A stretch of 64,000 nucleotides of DNA from Corythucha ciliata (taxonomy: Eukaryota > Arthropoda > Insecta > Hemiptera > Tingidae), in assembly GCA_038030265.1 (NCBI GenBank), contig CM075941.1, positions 16,430,001-16,494,000 on the forward strand, given 5' to 3'. Shown piece by piece: positions 50,720 to 60,573 of this stretch; the first letter of the stretch is position 1, and every line of letters starts with the position of its first letter. A program made the translations under genes and the position numbers. The notes below the pieces were generated by a model, which saw only the letters and a list, made by a program, of their open reading frames with translations, did not search any database and was not told the DNA's origin.

Positions 50720-51850
50720 CAAAGTTGCAATGGCGGCTAAAATTAAGAAAAATATTTAGCTACTTGCTATTTCGCGGCTAAAGTTTCCTCAAAGCTTCCG
50801 CGGATAAAGTTCGAAAAAAGCTATTTAGAGGCTAGATGTATATGTAGAAACGACAATTTTTGGCCTCTGAAGGCAAGTTCGTGGCTCAAACTGAGAAAAA
50901 GGTCCAATTCATAGGTAAAAGTGAAAAAGCTTGCTAAATTTGAAGCTATAATTAGGAAAAAGTGCTAATTTATGGATTAAATTGAGAAAAATGGCTCATT
51001 AGCGGTTAAAATGAGGAAAAACACGAATCCAATGCAAAAATTAAGAAAAACCGGTGAAAAATGCTTGCAAATAACCGTAGCCGTAGGAGCCTACGTCGTC
51101 TTTCTTTCCTTGTCGAAGTGCATAATCGACGCTAAAGATGGCAAGCAGCCGAAACCGGTCCGTCGATGAAATACGTTGTCAGTCTTCCCTGTGTCGAGGT
51201 GTTTCATCGGCGAGGGAAGACTACAACGTAGGCTCCCACGGCTACGATTGTTTGTATGCATTACTTGCTAAACCTCGTAGCATAAGCTTCTGCTAACAAT
51301 TTTAACTCTGAAAAATCGCTAATTCATGGCTGATTCACCGATAAAATTGAGAAGAAGCATTGAAGGGGAAAACCGCTAACTCGCGGATTAAATGGAGAAA
51401 ACGTGAAATTCGCGGCTTCTGAAGGTAACTTAGTGCCGGAAAAAGAAAAATTTCGCGAATCCATGGCAAAATTCAGAAAAAGCTCTAGGTAATTCGCGAC
51501 GAAAATTGGGGAAAAACTCTAGTTCGTGACTGAAATATAGAAAAATCTATAATTTTAGCGGCTAAAATGAGAAAAAACGCTAATGTGGCTAATTGCGAGT
51601 TAAATTGAGAAAAATTCGCTAGTTCAAAGAAAATTGAGAAAATGGCGAGCCGCGGCATCCGGAGGCAATTTCGTGGCCAATTAGTAAAAAGCGCTAAATT
51701 TTGGCATAAATTGAGAAAATCGCAACTTCGCGGCTAAAATGAGACAAATCGCTTATTCACGGCTAAAAAGGGGAAAAATATCTAATTCATCGATGAAATT
51801 GAGAGGAACGCTGAAGTTTTGAAAAACGCTAATTCGCGGCGCTGGTGAAA
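50720..51850 (-). repeat. Type II minisatellite array, reverse form
   Basis: The same unit as the preceding array but inverted (CGCGGCTAAAATGAGAAA, CTAATTCGCGGC). The turnover lies at about 50690-50750. It is interrupted by a family P palindromic element at 51062-51290. Confidence 0.85.
51062..51290. mobile_element. Family P palindromic element (copy 3)
   Basis: Left arm has CCGTAGCCGTAGGAGCCTAC and right arm GTAGGCTCCCACGGCTACG, with spacer CTAAAGATGGCAAGCAGCC. Ends correspond to copy 1, including the CCTCGTAGCATAAGC tail. It carries an extra internal inverted segment (GTCTTCCCTGTGTCGAGGTG / CGAGGGAAGAC). Confidence 0.8.
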
Positions 51851-52658
51851 GATTCACCCGGGGGCGCAAATTATCTAAGGCCGGCACTGATCGCAAGGAA
51901 CGACAATTTAACAGTTCTAAGGAACTAAAGAGGGACAAAATTCAAGCTGGTAAAGTGGGGACGGCCGTGGGAGGAGGGCACTATTTTATTTCTGTTTTGG
52001 CGAAGATGAAATTCAAAATAAGATTAATATATAAGATTTCCACGAAGGCGCTACGCTTGAACAGTCACAGTCAGTCAGGGGTGTAGTTCGGCAATCTACT
52101 GGATGCTGGGCCTAGGCAGTGCCTCACAAGGGGGGTAAATAGCAAAGAAGTAAAGTGTGAAGTGAACTCAATCGTCAAGACTAGTGGACGGGTCCTGCTA
52201 AAGCCCATGCCACCGACCCCTGAATTCGAACCTGGAAATACGTAGGTATAGAAGGCGTAGATTAAGAGATTCACCCATTCAAATTTTGTTCAAAAATAAT
52301 TTTAAAACATCTTCGAAATTCATGATGCATCTTATTTGAGAAGCATGTGGAGAGTTATCGGGTTGTGATCAGAAAAACTAAAAATTTGACCATGATCAAG
52401 CTTTCCGTCTATTTGAGATCATCTTTAGGACACAGTCAAGAATTTCAATTGATTTGGGGCAAATCGACTAGGTCCAGAAGATGATTTCGAAGATGATGGA
52501 TCGAAAGCTAAATTACAGTTATACTTTCGGAGTTTCTTGACCACAATTTGATACTAAACTACAGGCCAACAATCCGCTGGTCGATATAAATGTCGCCTTA
52601 TCACTTATTAGAAAGAGCAAACACTAGCGCCCCAACAGAATTTATTTGCGTAGACTCC
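51851..52658. other. Intron sequence, no gene seen
   Basis: A segment at about 52075-52200 (TTCGGCAATCTA ... GTGAAGTGAACTCAA ... GTGGACGG) recurs at about 53585-53695, indicating a dispersed repeat. No exon recognised. Confidence 0.4.
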
Positions 52659-52734
52659 CACGGGTGGCTCAGTTGGTTAGAGCACCTGCCGCGTTACCAG
52701 GAGGTCGTGGGTTCGAAACCCACCTTGGGAGCAA
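52659..52734 (+). tRNA. tRNA-like sequence, probably a pseudogene or SINE head
   Basis: Perfect internal promoter boxes: A box TGGCTCAGTTGG at 52666-52677 and B box GGTTCGAAACC at 52711-52721. D stem GCTC/GAGC and T stem GTGGG/CCCAC are intact. The anticodon arm is CCTGC-CGCGTTA-CCAGG, with a C·C mismatch and G where U33 should be, nominal anticodon CGT. The acceptor stem pairs poorly in register; a better pairing exists two bases upstream. This is tRNA-derived, but doubtful as a working tRNA. Confidence 0.6.
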
Positions 52735-52748
52735 TTTTTTCTCGGAAC

Positions 52749-53162
52749 TGTAACGTGCGCTACGCAAGGGAGACAAAGGTTGCCGGTCCCGAGGATGCCT
52801 ACATTACGGTATGGGACAGGGGGCTGAGCTAAGAGTCCAAAGCTCACTTGAACGGCACGGCAAGTGTCGCAATAGGCAACCTAGTTTCAATTCCCCTCTT
52901 ACCCAATCACGAGTTTTCCCGGCGGACGGAGTGCCGAAATAAAGGAGTCGATCGCCAGTCGCCGGCTAGAGTGTGTCTCGGCCGCTCGGTTAGTTCCCTC
53001 AATGTCATTGCCCCCCCCCCCTGGTAGTTAACAAGTTCTAAGAGGTTTTGGATCGTTTAGTTTAGTTAATAAAGTTTAGAGCGTTAACTCGTGATTTCAT
53101 TATTTTGTCCTGTCTCCCCTGTAACGGTCCCAAAAGTCCAAAAATCGCTCCCCTCCGTTACA
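52749..53162 (+). mobile_element. Solo LTR of a retrotransposon
   Basis: A 414-bp segment starts TGTAACG and ends CGTTACA, an inverted terminal repeat with the TG...CA ends of LTRs. It is flanked by GAAC on both sides (52745-52748 and 53163-53166), a 4-bp target duplication. An AATAAA motif lies near 53078 in the expected 3' half. It contains no coding region and no internal element sequence next to it. It does not resemble the candidate LTR at 60128-60537. It sits about 15 bp downstream of the tRNA-like sequence. Confidence 0.72.
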
Positions 53163-55019
53163 GAACTCAAAACAAGTAAAAATGGTATTTCGATTTTAAG
53201 GTTTAAGGTTTAATTTCTTTATTTTCAGCCTCCCCACCCCCTCGAATTCACAGTTTTGTGACCGGGATGGTGCGGTGAGGGGGAGTAATCCCATAAATGT
53301 CCTTAGATGGGGTCATCTAAGCTCTTCGTGAAGTACGACTAAAATTTTTTTGCGTTAATCTCGGTGATTCGAGGGATATGGGATAGAAATTGAGATAACA
53401 GCAGATTCGTCGAACGATGCTGAAGGCCTACACATAAAAAGCACTGGAAATAGTTTACAGCTAGCTGCTAGTGAGCGTTGAATCCTCCCATGTTCAACAG
53501 AGTTAAAATTTCAATCGAATCACTCATCAGTACAATGGAACTAACGGATAACGAAAGTCAAGTTGCTAGCGTGGGAACGCCCCTGTTCGGCAATCTAAAT
53601 GTTGATGGACGGTAAAAGTGACTCTCACACACCTGAACCACCCTGTGAAGGAGTCAGGTGTGGAGTGAACTCAAACGTTGCCACTGGTGGACGGCCCTGG
53701 AAAATTAAAGGCACCTGTCGCCCGGCAAAAGATGTCAAAGCCCTCGCAACCGGTCCTGCAAGACCTTTAGAAAGTGCAGGCAGGGTAAAAAGACCAAGAA
53801 ATCTCCAGATTACTAATGTCGTAGCGAAGAGGGTGAGGGGTGATAACTTCCGGGACGTTCAACTCGCCACCTGACAAGGCTATCTCTCTCGACTGATCGC
53901 GGTGAGTCCTACCTCAACATAAGTCGGAGGCCCCCCAAAATCAGACACGGAAGTAAATCACTGGATTTACTCTGCCATGCGTGTAGATGGGACAGTACTC
54001 AAGCCATGAAAAATAATTAATGATTCGAGTCTAGATTTCAAGCCCACACAGATTTTCTGAGGCCTAAAACGGACGCAGAGACTGACCACAATGTCTTCAA
54101 GAGTGAGGCGTTCACATCTATTACTCCTCAACCCAATCATTTCTCGCCTGCACCTTTCCACATAAAGTCTGGCCGCATTGCTGCGCCAATCCAGAATGTT
54201 ACGCTTACGCCGTGCCCTACGTGAGCGGCAATCACACGATTTTAGCGTTCATAGCAGGTTTAGCTTTTTTAGTGTGGGCTATTTTCATATGTTCTGAACT
54301 TTTGTTTCAGAATCTCGGGTAAAAATAATGTTGTGGTCACACACATTACAAAAACACAATGATTGGACTCCACGGGCGTTTCTCGCTGCGGACGGTCAAC
54401 AAGATTAAATCACCCGCATCGCATAAATCGCAGCGATTCCAGCTCACGCATGACGAGGCCTTATGATCTCATAACGCGCCTGAAGATTTTCCTTGAATTT
54501 ACAATGAGATCATACTATGCGGGATTCGAACTTAAATGCTTCCAGAATTTAGGTGCAAATGTAGTGGCAAGGATTGATGGAGGTATCACCCTCACTTGCC
54601 CCACCCCCACCCCGCTCTTCCTGACTGCGGGGTTCCTTGTGTCAGAAGGCCGAACCTAGAAAACATAAGAAAGTCAGTGATAGCAGGATCCCATATGAGG
54701 TACGGGAGGGGCAAGTCACAGGGCTTTTGAGGTGTCACTGATGCAACGTACACCTAACCCGTTGTCAACATTGGAGGATATGGACGCTCGACATGCATCC
54801 ACTGCAAAGCCCTTGTGCAGGCGGCGACCTATGCGTCAGCGGTCAGGCCACCCGAAATATGCCACTTGTATAAGCCACTATACGACTTGCGTCCAGAGAC
54901 GACTGCCCAGCTGCCCACCCCTAGACACCCCTGGATGACCACATTTTGTTTCGTAGGCGCGCTCACATGAAAAAAAGAAAGAAGAAAAAAAAAAACAATT
55001 TCGCGAATGTGTTTTGCTC
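53163..55019. other. Intron sequence, no gene seen
   Basis: Contains the second copy (about 53585-53695) of the dispersed segment noted at 52.1 kb. No exon or RNA gene recognised. Confidence 0.4.
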
Positions 55020-55240
55020 ACAAAACGAATTTCGCTAGGGTGCCATAATTCAAAATTTCGCGGGTTTTGCGCCCTAAAATACCATTTTTGCAGATCTGAC
55101 ACTGCTAAAAAGCAAATTTTCCAGATTTAGCTTCTCTAACATAAACACCTGAAATCCCCAGCTTAGTGGTAAAATTGCCAGTTTTTGGCCAAAATAATGA
55201 TTTGGCCCTTTAAAGCCTACTGAAATCTCCGAAATCGCAA
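55020..55240 (+). repeat. Short type I minisatellite remnant
   Basis: A few units such as AATTTCGCGGGTTTTGCGCC and AATTTCGCTAGGG, plus form. Confidence 0.6.
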
Positions 55241-57297
55241 TTTTTGCCCTTTAGGGCCGTGTCGACAATGTCCGTTTTGCTGGGGTCTCTAGAACATCCG
55301 ACATCTTCTGCCCACCCCTGGACTGGGCTGGCTACGCCCCTGACAGGAAAGTCGTCGGCATATACCACCCACCAGCACCACGCTTGAACCAATTTTGATG
55401 TCACCTCATTATGTGGACATAATGCAATAGTCTCTGTATTTTCGAGGGTACTAGACTGATTGATGCTGGACGGGTGGAGGGGCAAATCGAGATTCACTCT
55501 GGAAAGAATGGAAGAACCTCTGAGGCTCTGGCCCTTATAGGCACGACTCCCTAGGTCTTAGGACCTAGAAAGAAAACATATTTCGATGGGGCTCAAGTGA
55601 TTCTCTTAGTCACCAGAACTCTCGTGACACCCCCTCCCTAGCGACGGTTGCACTTTGAGATTGAGATCCCCTGAATTAGAATCTTCCCAAGGCCGTCTTC
55701 CCCAGGAGCTCTCCCAAGTTCATGCCAACCACAGGTAGAGTGGAAGGGGGGATCCTCACGCCCTATATTTAGCGATTGTTTTTGGTGCTGAATCAAAAGC
55801 ATGGTTGGGAAGACTGATTCTTCTCTCATCTAAAGTAGTTTGTGTACTGAACCGAATGAGCTGTACTAGCGATCGCTGGGATCAATTCTTTTTGAATTAC
55901 GGCAAAATATCTCACTATCAGAACAAATCCAGAATTTTAAAAAGGCGTTCGTTACTCAAAGAATATTGATCGCAGAGAAACAAGCCCCTTGTATTCGATT
56001 CAGCACCAATATTCACTTCAGAAATTACACCTACATCAACTGCAATTCTAAACGTTGGACAGATTTTTTGGGAATATCAGGTCGAAAACCAAGTTTTTTT
56101 TGGTAGAATTTAAGTCGTAACTCAACAACTAATTGCCACACGGAGCACAAAAAAAACTACATAGGAATAGACACCCCGTTTGGGAAAATTTGTTAACCCG
56201 TTATAGTGATGAGTTGGTCAACGTCTCTCCCTCTTAAAATGATGTTGCCACCCTGTATCGTTGCGGACGAGTACCTATACATCAAACCAAATGTTTTAAG
56301 CCACATTTGAAATTGACCCGAATTTTACCGCTATTCTGCCCTTTTTAGATTTATTTCCTGTGCTATCACTGTGAGGAAATAGTTCAACGGAAATACATCG
56401 CCAAAAAAGGAGGCGTTTGAGGCACGCCACCGGTCCTTTTTGCGATCGGGCAAGAGCATCTTATCTCAGGCCATCTTGAGGGGATACGGAAGAAGACATT
56501 TGCGCCTCCAGGGGCTCGTGTAGAATTCCAGCATCAATGGGGAGTTGCACAGATGATTCCTCAACTCTCCTCCAATCACTTTTAGTCTTACAATGAGGTA
56601 CCCAATATCTCGTCTCATTCTGTACCTCTCCTGGAGCGTCCGTCCGTCGAAGAAAGAAAGTGAATTTTCAGAGACAAGTTTGAAGGATTTTTTAGTTTAA
56701 ATGTTGTTTCGACGACGACATTTCAAGAAAGGGTGACTGCAAACATACAGAATACCCTCCAGGACTTGGAGATTGAAACGAGACCTTAAAATTCATGATT
56801 GGTGCACAAATGAGACAAGAAAATTTGTGCCGCGTTGTAGACGAGATGTAATCGGAAGAGATTCAAGGAATTATCTGTGCAACAGCAGTATCAACAAGTA
56901 CCCCCCCCCCCCAGAAACATTTTAAGTCGGGAGATCGAATGGGATGGCCTGCCTTTCTGAGTGACCGTTGCCCTTTTGAGCAGATTTAGCTCCGAAGGGC
57001 TACATCGTAACCGAATGACCAGATGAAGGTCATTCGCGGGTTAACTGGATCATCTAGGCTACCAGGGGCCGTAGTTTGAGTTGTCAGGTAAAACCAACGA
57101 GATATAAAAGAACTGGATTGCTCATCACTGCTGATAAAGAATAGCCATCAAATAAGCTCCCAAGTGGATGAGAGGGGTGGAGTTTCAAAGTAAATACCGG
57201 AAGAGAGTTGAGTTGCCATAACTACACAAGGAGAGAGACAGGGTGATTGTTTATCAGGGGACGACCTGCCCCTCCAGTCTGCTGTAAGCAATCCAGA
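55241..57297. other. Intron sequence, no gene seen
   Basis: At 55313-55343 a segment read on the minus strand begins CAGGGGCGTAGCCAGCC, a motif common at DNA-transposon ends, but no partner end was established. C12 at 56901-56912. Confidence 0.4.
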
Positions 57298-57436
57298 GGG
57301 CTTGTTCTATAACTTTAACAACAGTAGTTAACGACAGTAAGTCATATGCTTTCATTAATTAAATCGACGAAATTGAATGAAATCAGGTGATTGACTGTTG
57401 GTATCAACTGTTGCTAATTTTATAGAACAGAGGCCC
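57298..57436 (+). mobile_element. MITE, first of an inverted pair
   Basis: A 139-bp element with ends GGGCTTGTTCTATAACTTTA and, inward from the right, GGGCCTCTGTTCTATAAAAT. The interior has AAGTCATATG and TTCATTAATT. Confidence 0.75.
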
Positions 57437-57437
57437 A

Positions 57438-57576
57438 GGGCCCCTATTCTCTAACAACAAGCAATATTTTTTTCGCCAGCCATGTGTCCATTTCATTCAT
57501 TTGTTTGAAGAAAATTAATGAAATAAACATATGACTTCGAAAAAGCTATTGATTCGGAGTTAGAGAATAAGCCCCC
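57438..57576 (-). mobile_element. MITE, second of an inverted pair
   Basis: A 139-bp element one base after the first. Ends GGGCCCCTATTCTCTAAC and, inward, GGGGGCTTATTCTCTAACTC. Read on the minus strand it matches the first element in order (AAGTCATATG, TTCATTAATT, GAATGAAAT), so the two are the same family in opposite orientation. Confidence 0.75.
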
Positions 57577-57870
57577 AGGTTTATACATATATCGTTGGGT
57601 AAAACAAAACTCACGTGAGGTGGTTGCTATGGCGAGATAGTATTATTCCTTATGTAACGTCCTTGGATCACGCTAGCGCGATTTTATCCCGACAACTCTA
57701 ACTAGGGCTCCAGGTGAGTTAAGGCCAGGGGGCGATTTGGACCCCCCCTCCCTTATAACAAGAGCGGTAGAGAGAACTTCGAACGGGCCCCTGGAGCTCA
57801 CGGGTGGTGAACTGATGAGCGGGAAAGTGAAATCCGAGAACCTTTAAAAAACAACAATCCGGAGACTCAC
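57577..57870. other. Intron sequence up to exon F
   Basis: Unremarkable; a frame open through the exon F donor into this stretch is a read-through, not coding. Confidence 0.5.
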
Positions 57871-58075
57871 CTGGACACATCAATTCAGCGCTCTCAGCCG
57901 AGACTCGTTTCCTCAGCGACACGGCCGCCTCTAATCTTTCCCATTTACAATTTAAATAGACGACTCGCCACGCCACTTCGTCTTTGAGCTTGGGATCGCG
58001 AGCGACGAGTCGTCCTCCTTGATTATTAAATAATTTTCTTTTGTACGTTTTTCGTTGCATTTCATCCATATGGCT
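57871..58075 (-). CDS. Spectrin-repeat gene, exon F: helices B and C of first repeat
   Basis: A 205-bp exon with acceptor atttgcag and a strong donor gtgagt, phase 0 in and phase 1 out, coding residues 198-265 plus one base. Helix B begins SHMDEMQRKTYKRKLFNNQG. Helix C is VAWRVVYLNCKWERLEAAV, whose LN.KW.RLE core is the classic end of a spectrin repeat. Together with exon E the repeat spans about 105-110 residues, the usual length. The following intron (46876-57870) is 11 kb and full of repeats. An antisense reading frame here is a shadow. Confidence is high that the exon is real; the family name remains tentative. Confidence 0.88.
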
Positions 58076-58137
58076 CTGCAAATGACAATATTTGTGTTTT
58101 TGATAGCCGCGATGTCGAAGAATACATTCGAATTTAC

Positions 58138-58296
58138 CAGTCTTAATTTTCTGTCAGTGACAGTCTCTGATTTATTGTACACAGCCTCTTGTATTCGCTC
58201 CAACCATTCATCCATTTCAATGAACTGATTGGTGAACTGTTCCAGGGTCCATTCGTGGGAGGGCGAAGATCCGTCCTGAAGGTCTTTTCTAGCTTC
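58138..58296 (-). CDS. Spectrin-repeat gene, exon E: helix A of first spectrin-like repeat
   Basis: A 159-bp exon (53 codons, phase 0 at both ends) with acceptor cctttcag and donor gtaaat, coding residues 145-197. The central part, FTNQFIEMDEWLERIQEAVY, has the pattern of spectrin-repeat helix A: a heptad of hydrophobics with a tryptophan at the invariant position. Spectrin repeats are about 106-residue three-helix bundles that act as rod-like spacers and protein-docking surfaces. The repeat is completed by exon F. Dystrophin, nesprin, MSP300 and Klarsicht all contain this fold; the local wording looks nearest to nesprin/Klarsicht-like KASH proteins, which link the nuclear envelope to the cytoskeleton, but that is recollection, not a search. 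Confidence 0.85.
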
Positions 58297-58368
58297 CTGA
58301 AAGGCGAAATTAAAAACGATTAGTATATAATTATTCATTGGCGCAGAAAAAAAAAACTAGCGACCAAC

Positions 58369-58501
58369 CTGACAACTATCGATTAAATTACTATCCGATA
58401 TAAGAGACTGGTAGTCGTTTTTAATGACTCCCCAAAAGTCATCTTTGTTCTCCTCTTTCGAGCCCCAAGACCTTCTCCAAAGATCCAGTTCTGGATCTCG
58501 C
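58369..58501 (-). CDS. Spectrin-repeat gene, exon D: Trp-rich segment before the first repeat
   Basis: A 133-bp exon with acceptor aaatag and donor gttggt, phase 2 in and phase 0 out, coding residues 100-144. It reads RRDPELDLWRRSWGSKEEN followed by DDFWGVIKNDYQSLISDSNL. Three tryptophans and alternating acidic and hydrophobic residues suggest an amphipathic helix leading into the first spectrin-like helix. The donor gttggt is weaker than its neighbours, but the reading frame and phase fit on both sides. I infer that this is conserved protein rather than noise from residue composition and splice signals; I could not compare it with a database. Confidence 0.8.
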
Positions 58502-58568
58502 CTATTTAAATTTAAACAACGATTTATAATTACATGCGTGGGTATATTTATCGTTGAGAGAAAATTAC

Positions 58569-58698
58569 CTTGGCTTCTTTCTAAGACTAGAATATGGCCT
58601 GTCTTTAAGCGCCGCATGTTCAGGACTCTCTAGTGTCATGCTAGAGGGTTGCAGCGACGACAGCGAAAAGCTCGACTTCATAGACGAATTTTCAAAAC
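58569..58698 (-). CDS. Spectrin-repeat gene, exon C: Ser-rich linker
   Basis: A 130-bp exon with acceptor ctgggcag and donor gtaatt. It enters in phase 1 and leaves in phase 2, coding residues 57-99 plus two bases of codon 100. The peptide is serine-rich (SSMKSSFSLSSLQPSS) and ends in a basic SLRKKPR stretch. It has no visible helix heptads or catalytic motif and looks like a flexible, possibly phosphorylated linker. The boundaries are supported because the two split codons join exactly to exons B and D (Gly and Arg). An overlapping frame on the plus strand is only a shadow. Confidence 0.75.
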
Positions 58699-58772
58699 CT
58701 GCCCAGCAAAAAAATTGATGAAAATGATTGTGAAATTTTTAGGTTTTTTAAAATGTTTGTTTTTTTGTTTAC

Positions 58773-58905
58773 CGCCCGGCATTTTAACGGTTTCAGAAAT
58801 ATGCCCAGTTGGTGGTATTGGTGGTGCTAGAGTTGTACTTCGCCTTGCCCTCGAACCATTCTCCTCCGCCTCCTCTTCCTCTTCCTCGCCGTACCCGTGA
58901 TCGTT
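58773..58905 (-). CDS. Spectrin-repeat gene, exon B: acidic and Pro-rich linker
   Basis: A 133-bp exon with acceptor ctttcag after a pyrimidine-rich stretch and donor gtaaac. It enters in phase 0 and leaves in phase 1, coding residues 13-56. It begins NDHGYG, runs into an uninterrupted run of glutamates (EEEEEEAEEN), then a basic SRARRS patch and an APPIPPTG proline segment. Low complexity and charge suggest a disordered linker ahead of the spectrin-like region rather than a folded domain. The glutamate run is encoded by GAG/GAA repeats that look slippage-prone. No family assignment is possible from this exon alone; it is placed in the gene by phase continuity with exons A and C. Confidence 0.7.
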
Positions 58906-59003
58906 CTGAAAGATGGACAAATCTTCGAGATGTCTGGTGAGTCGACCGCTGACGTCCGAATAGCAGAACCACTTGTTGAATCTGTCGTTTGATTGAAATT
59001 TAC
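58906..59003 (-). other. Short intron between exons A and B
   Basis: A 98-bp intron with GT/AG ends. The frame remains open through part of it, so retention or an alternative acceptor is conceivable. The remaining short introns in this cluster (58699-58772, 58502-58568, 58297-58368 and 58076-58137) are 62-74 bp. Confidence 0.5.
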
Positions 59004-59041
59004 CTCCGAAGCACCGTCTTTTTCTCCTTCGACACGGTTGC
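59004..59041 (-). CDS. Spectrin-repeat (nesprin/Klarsicht-like) gene, internal exon A (first visible)
   Basis: A 38-bp internal exon on the minus strand. It follows an acceptor reading acccag and ends at a donor reading gtaaat. In the only phase that stays open into the next exon it encodes NRVEGEKDGASE (residues 1-12 of the visible 409). The exon starts with two bases completing a codon, so an upstream exon ending in phase 1 must lie beyond the window or be unrecognised in 59042-64000. The other two phases hit stops in exon B, which is the main support. It is so short that no domain can be assigned; it is part of a charged linker. An alternative is that exon B is extended upstream instead, since a frame is open through the intron, but both splice signals here are good. 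Confidence 0.55.
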
Positions 59042-59639
59042 CTGGGTATCAAAAGAGACAACGAAAATTAGTAACTATTAAAAAAAGAAAAAAACTCCTC
59101 AAATAAACAAACAAAAAAAGAGACACGCTTGCAACACACAGAGTTGAAGCAACAAAGGTGAAGATGATACGCCACACAGTTTAACACTAAATTATGAGTT
59201 AATAGAACCACCTATGTGATGGAAAGAGAGGGAGACAGAAAAAAGAAAGAATGATGCGCAAGTCACGAGGCAAATTTGGTACGGACAAGGTCAAAACGGC
59301 TGGAAGATGAAAAAACATCATCAATTTCTTTTTTATTTTTTAAATAAGCGCAGAGAAAAAAGAATATTAAGCAACCAGCCATAAAAGAGAATCCATCAAA
59401 ATTCTCAGAGGTTTACTTCGAGGGAATAAGAAGAATATTGCATAAAAGGAATTGACGAGATGATTCACAAGTTTTACTGATAAGCTAGGGGGAAATAGAG
59501 TTTCACACGCCTTCATGCCACCACCTAATATGAGCGAATGTCCATATTGATTCGTTACTGATATACCTGAACATACTCCCGCCGTCCACGGTAAAACACT
59601 ATTTTCAAACAATTTTCCAGCTCAGATCTAAAGTTATTG
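59042..59639. other. Intron sequence upstream of exon A, no gene seen
   Basis: AT-rich with purine-rich runs. No exon that ends in the required phase 1 was recognised. Confidence 0.45.
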
Positions 59640-60000
59640 AAACTATTTTTTGAATTTTAGCCGCAAATTAGCGCCTTTTCTCATTTTAAGCCACTGATTG
59701 GAGATCATTCTTAATATTAGCCACGGATTAGCGATGGCTTTCACGGTTAGCCACGAATTAGCGTACTTCCTAATTTTAGAGGCGAACTAGCAATTGATTT
59801 CACTGTTGTAGATCGACAAGTTTCTTATGGACCGAAAGAAATTGTAAATTCTGTTAACTTCCTAAACACATGTTCCTACAACTATCTGGAAATTTGGGCC
59901 CTCAGGGTCCATTAGAAACTTGTCAAGGTATAGCCAAGCATTAGTGTATTTCTCCATTTTAACCATAAATTAGAGTTTTTCTCACTTTTAGCGGTTAGTT
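59640..60000 (+). repeat. Type II minisatellite array, short
   Basis: Units such as TTTTAGCCGCAAATTAGCGC and TAGCCACGAATTAGCGTAC; interrupted by about 110 bp of unrelated sequence at 59810-59925. Confidence 0.8.
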
Positions 60001-60127
60001 AGCAAAGTCGTGCCACCCCTTCCTCAATACACGGCTGGACCATGAATCGTGGCTCTAAGTATACTGTACCACCTCCAAGAGCCGCAATTTCACTGTTTTT
60101 AAATACTAAACCCAGTTCGCCAGGACA

Positions 60128-60537
60128 TGAACTTCTTGAGCAGTAAAGAGTTCTGATTAAGGAGGAAGGCAAGGGAGATCAATCGGCCGTACACCAGAGT
60201 TGTGCGGGTCTTTAGTCTCGGGAGTGGGTAACGCTGTTTTCGAGAGGATTTATTGCCTAAGAAGATACGGGTCTTGGAATTGTTAAATTCGGCGTTAAAT
60301 TCTCTCCAACACCCCTCCTGTTTGTTTTGATTGATAAATACAAATTCGGCCGCTGGCGGATATTTTAACGTCCTTTCTTGCGGCGAGGTTCCCCCCCTCC
60401 ACTACCCCAAAACTGATCACGTTTCATCGCTGCAGTGTTATAATCCTTCATACATCGTTATAATCCCCTTCACTTCTTCTCCATGTGTCTCTTCCTCAAT
60501 TAATTCCTAATTGTTTAATTATAAATAAATCAGTTCA
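60128..60537 (+). repeat. Candidate 5' LTR of the Ty3/gypsy element
   Basis: Begins TGAACT and ends AGTTCA, giving matched inverted ends with TG...CA, length 410 bp. AATAAA lies at about 60524-60529, just before the proposed end, and gag starts 36 bp later. No convincing tRNA primer-binding site follows (sequence TATTTGGAAATTG). Without the 3' LTR the boundaries are a proposal. Confidence 0.4.
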
Positions 60538-60573
60538 TATTTGGAAATTGATTATGACTATTTCAATATTTCA

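Noticed and set aside
55313..55343. DNA-transposon end CAGGGGCGTAGCCAG
   Set aside because: Typical end motif, but no inverted partner or target duplication could be matched (52076 and 53580 were tried).
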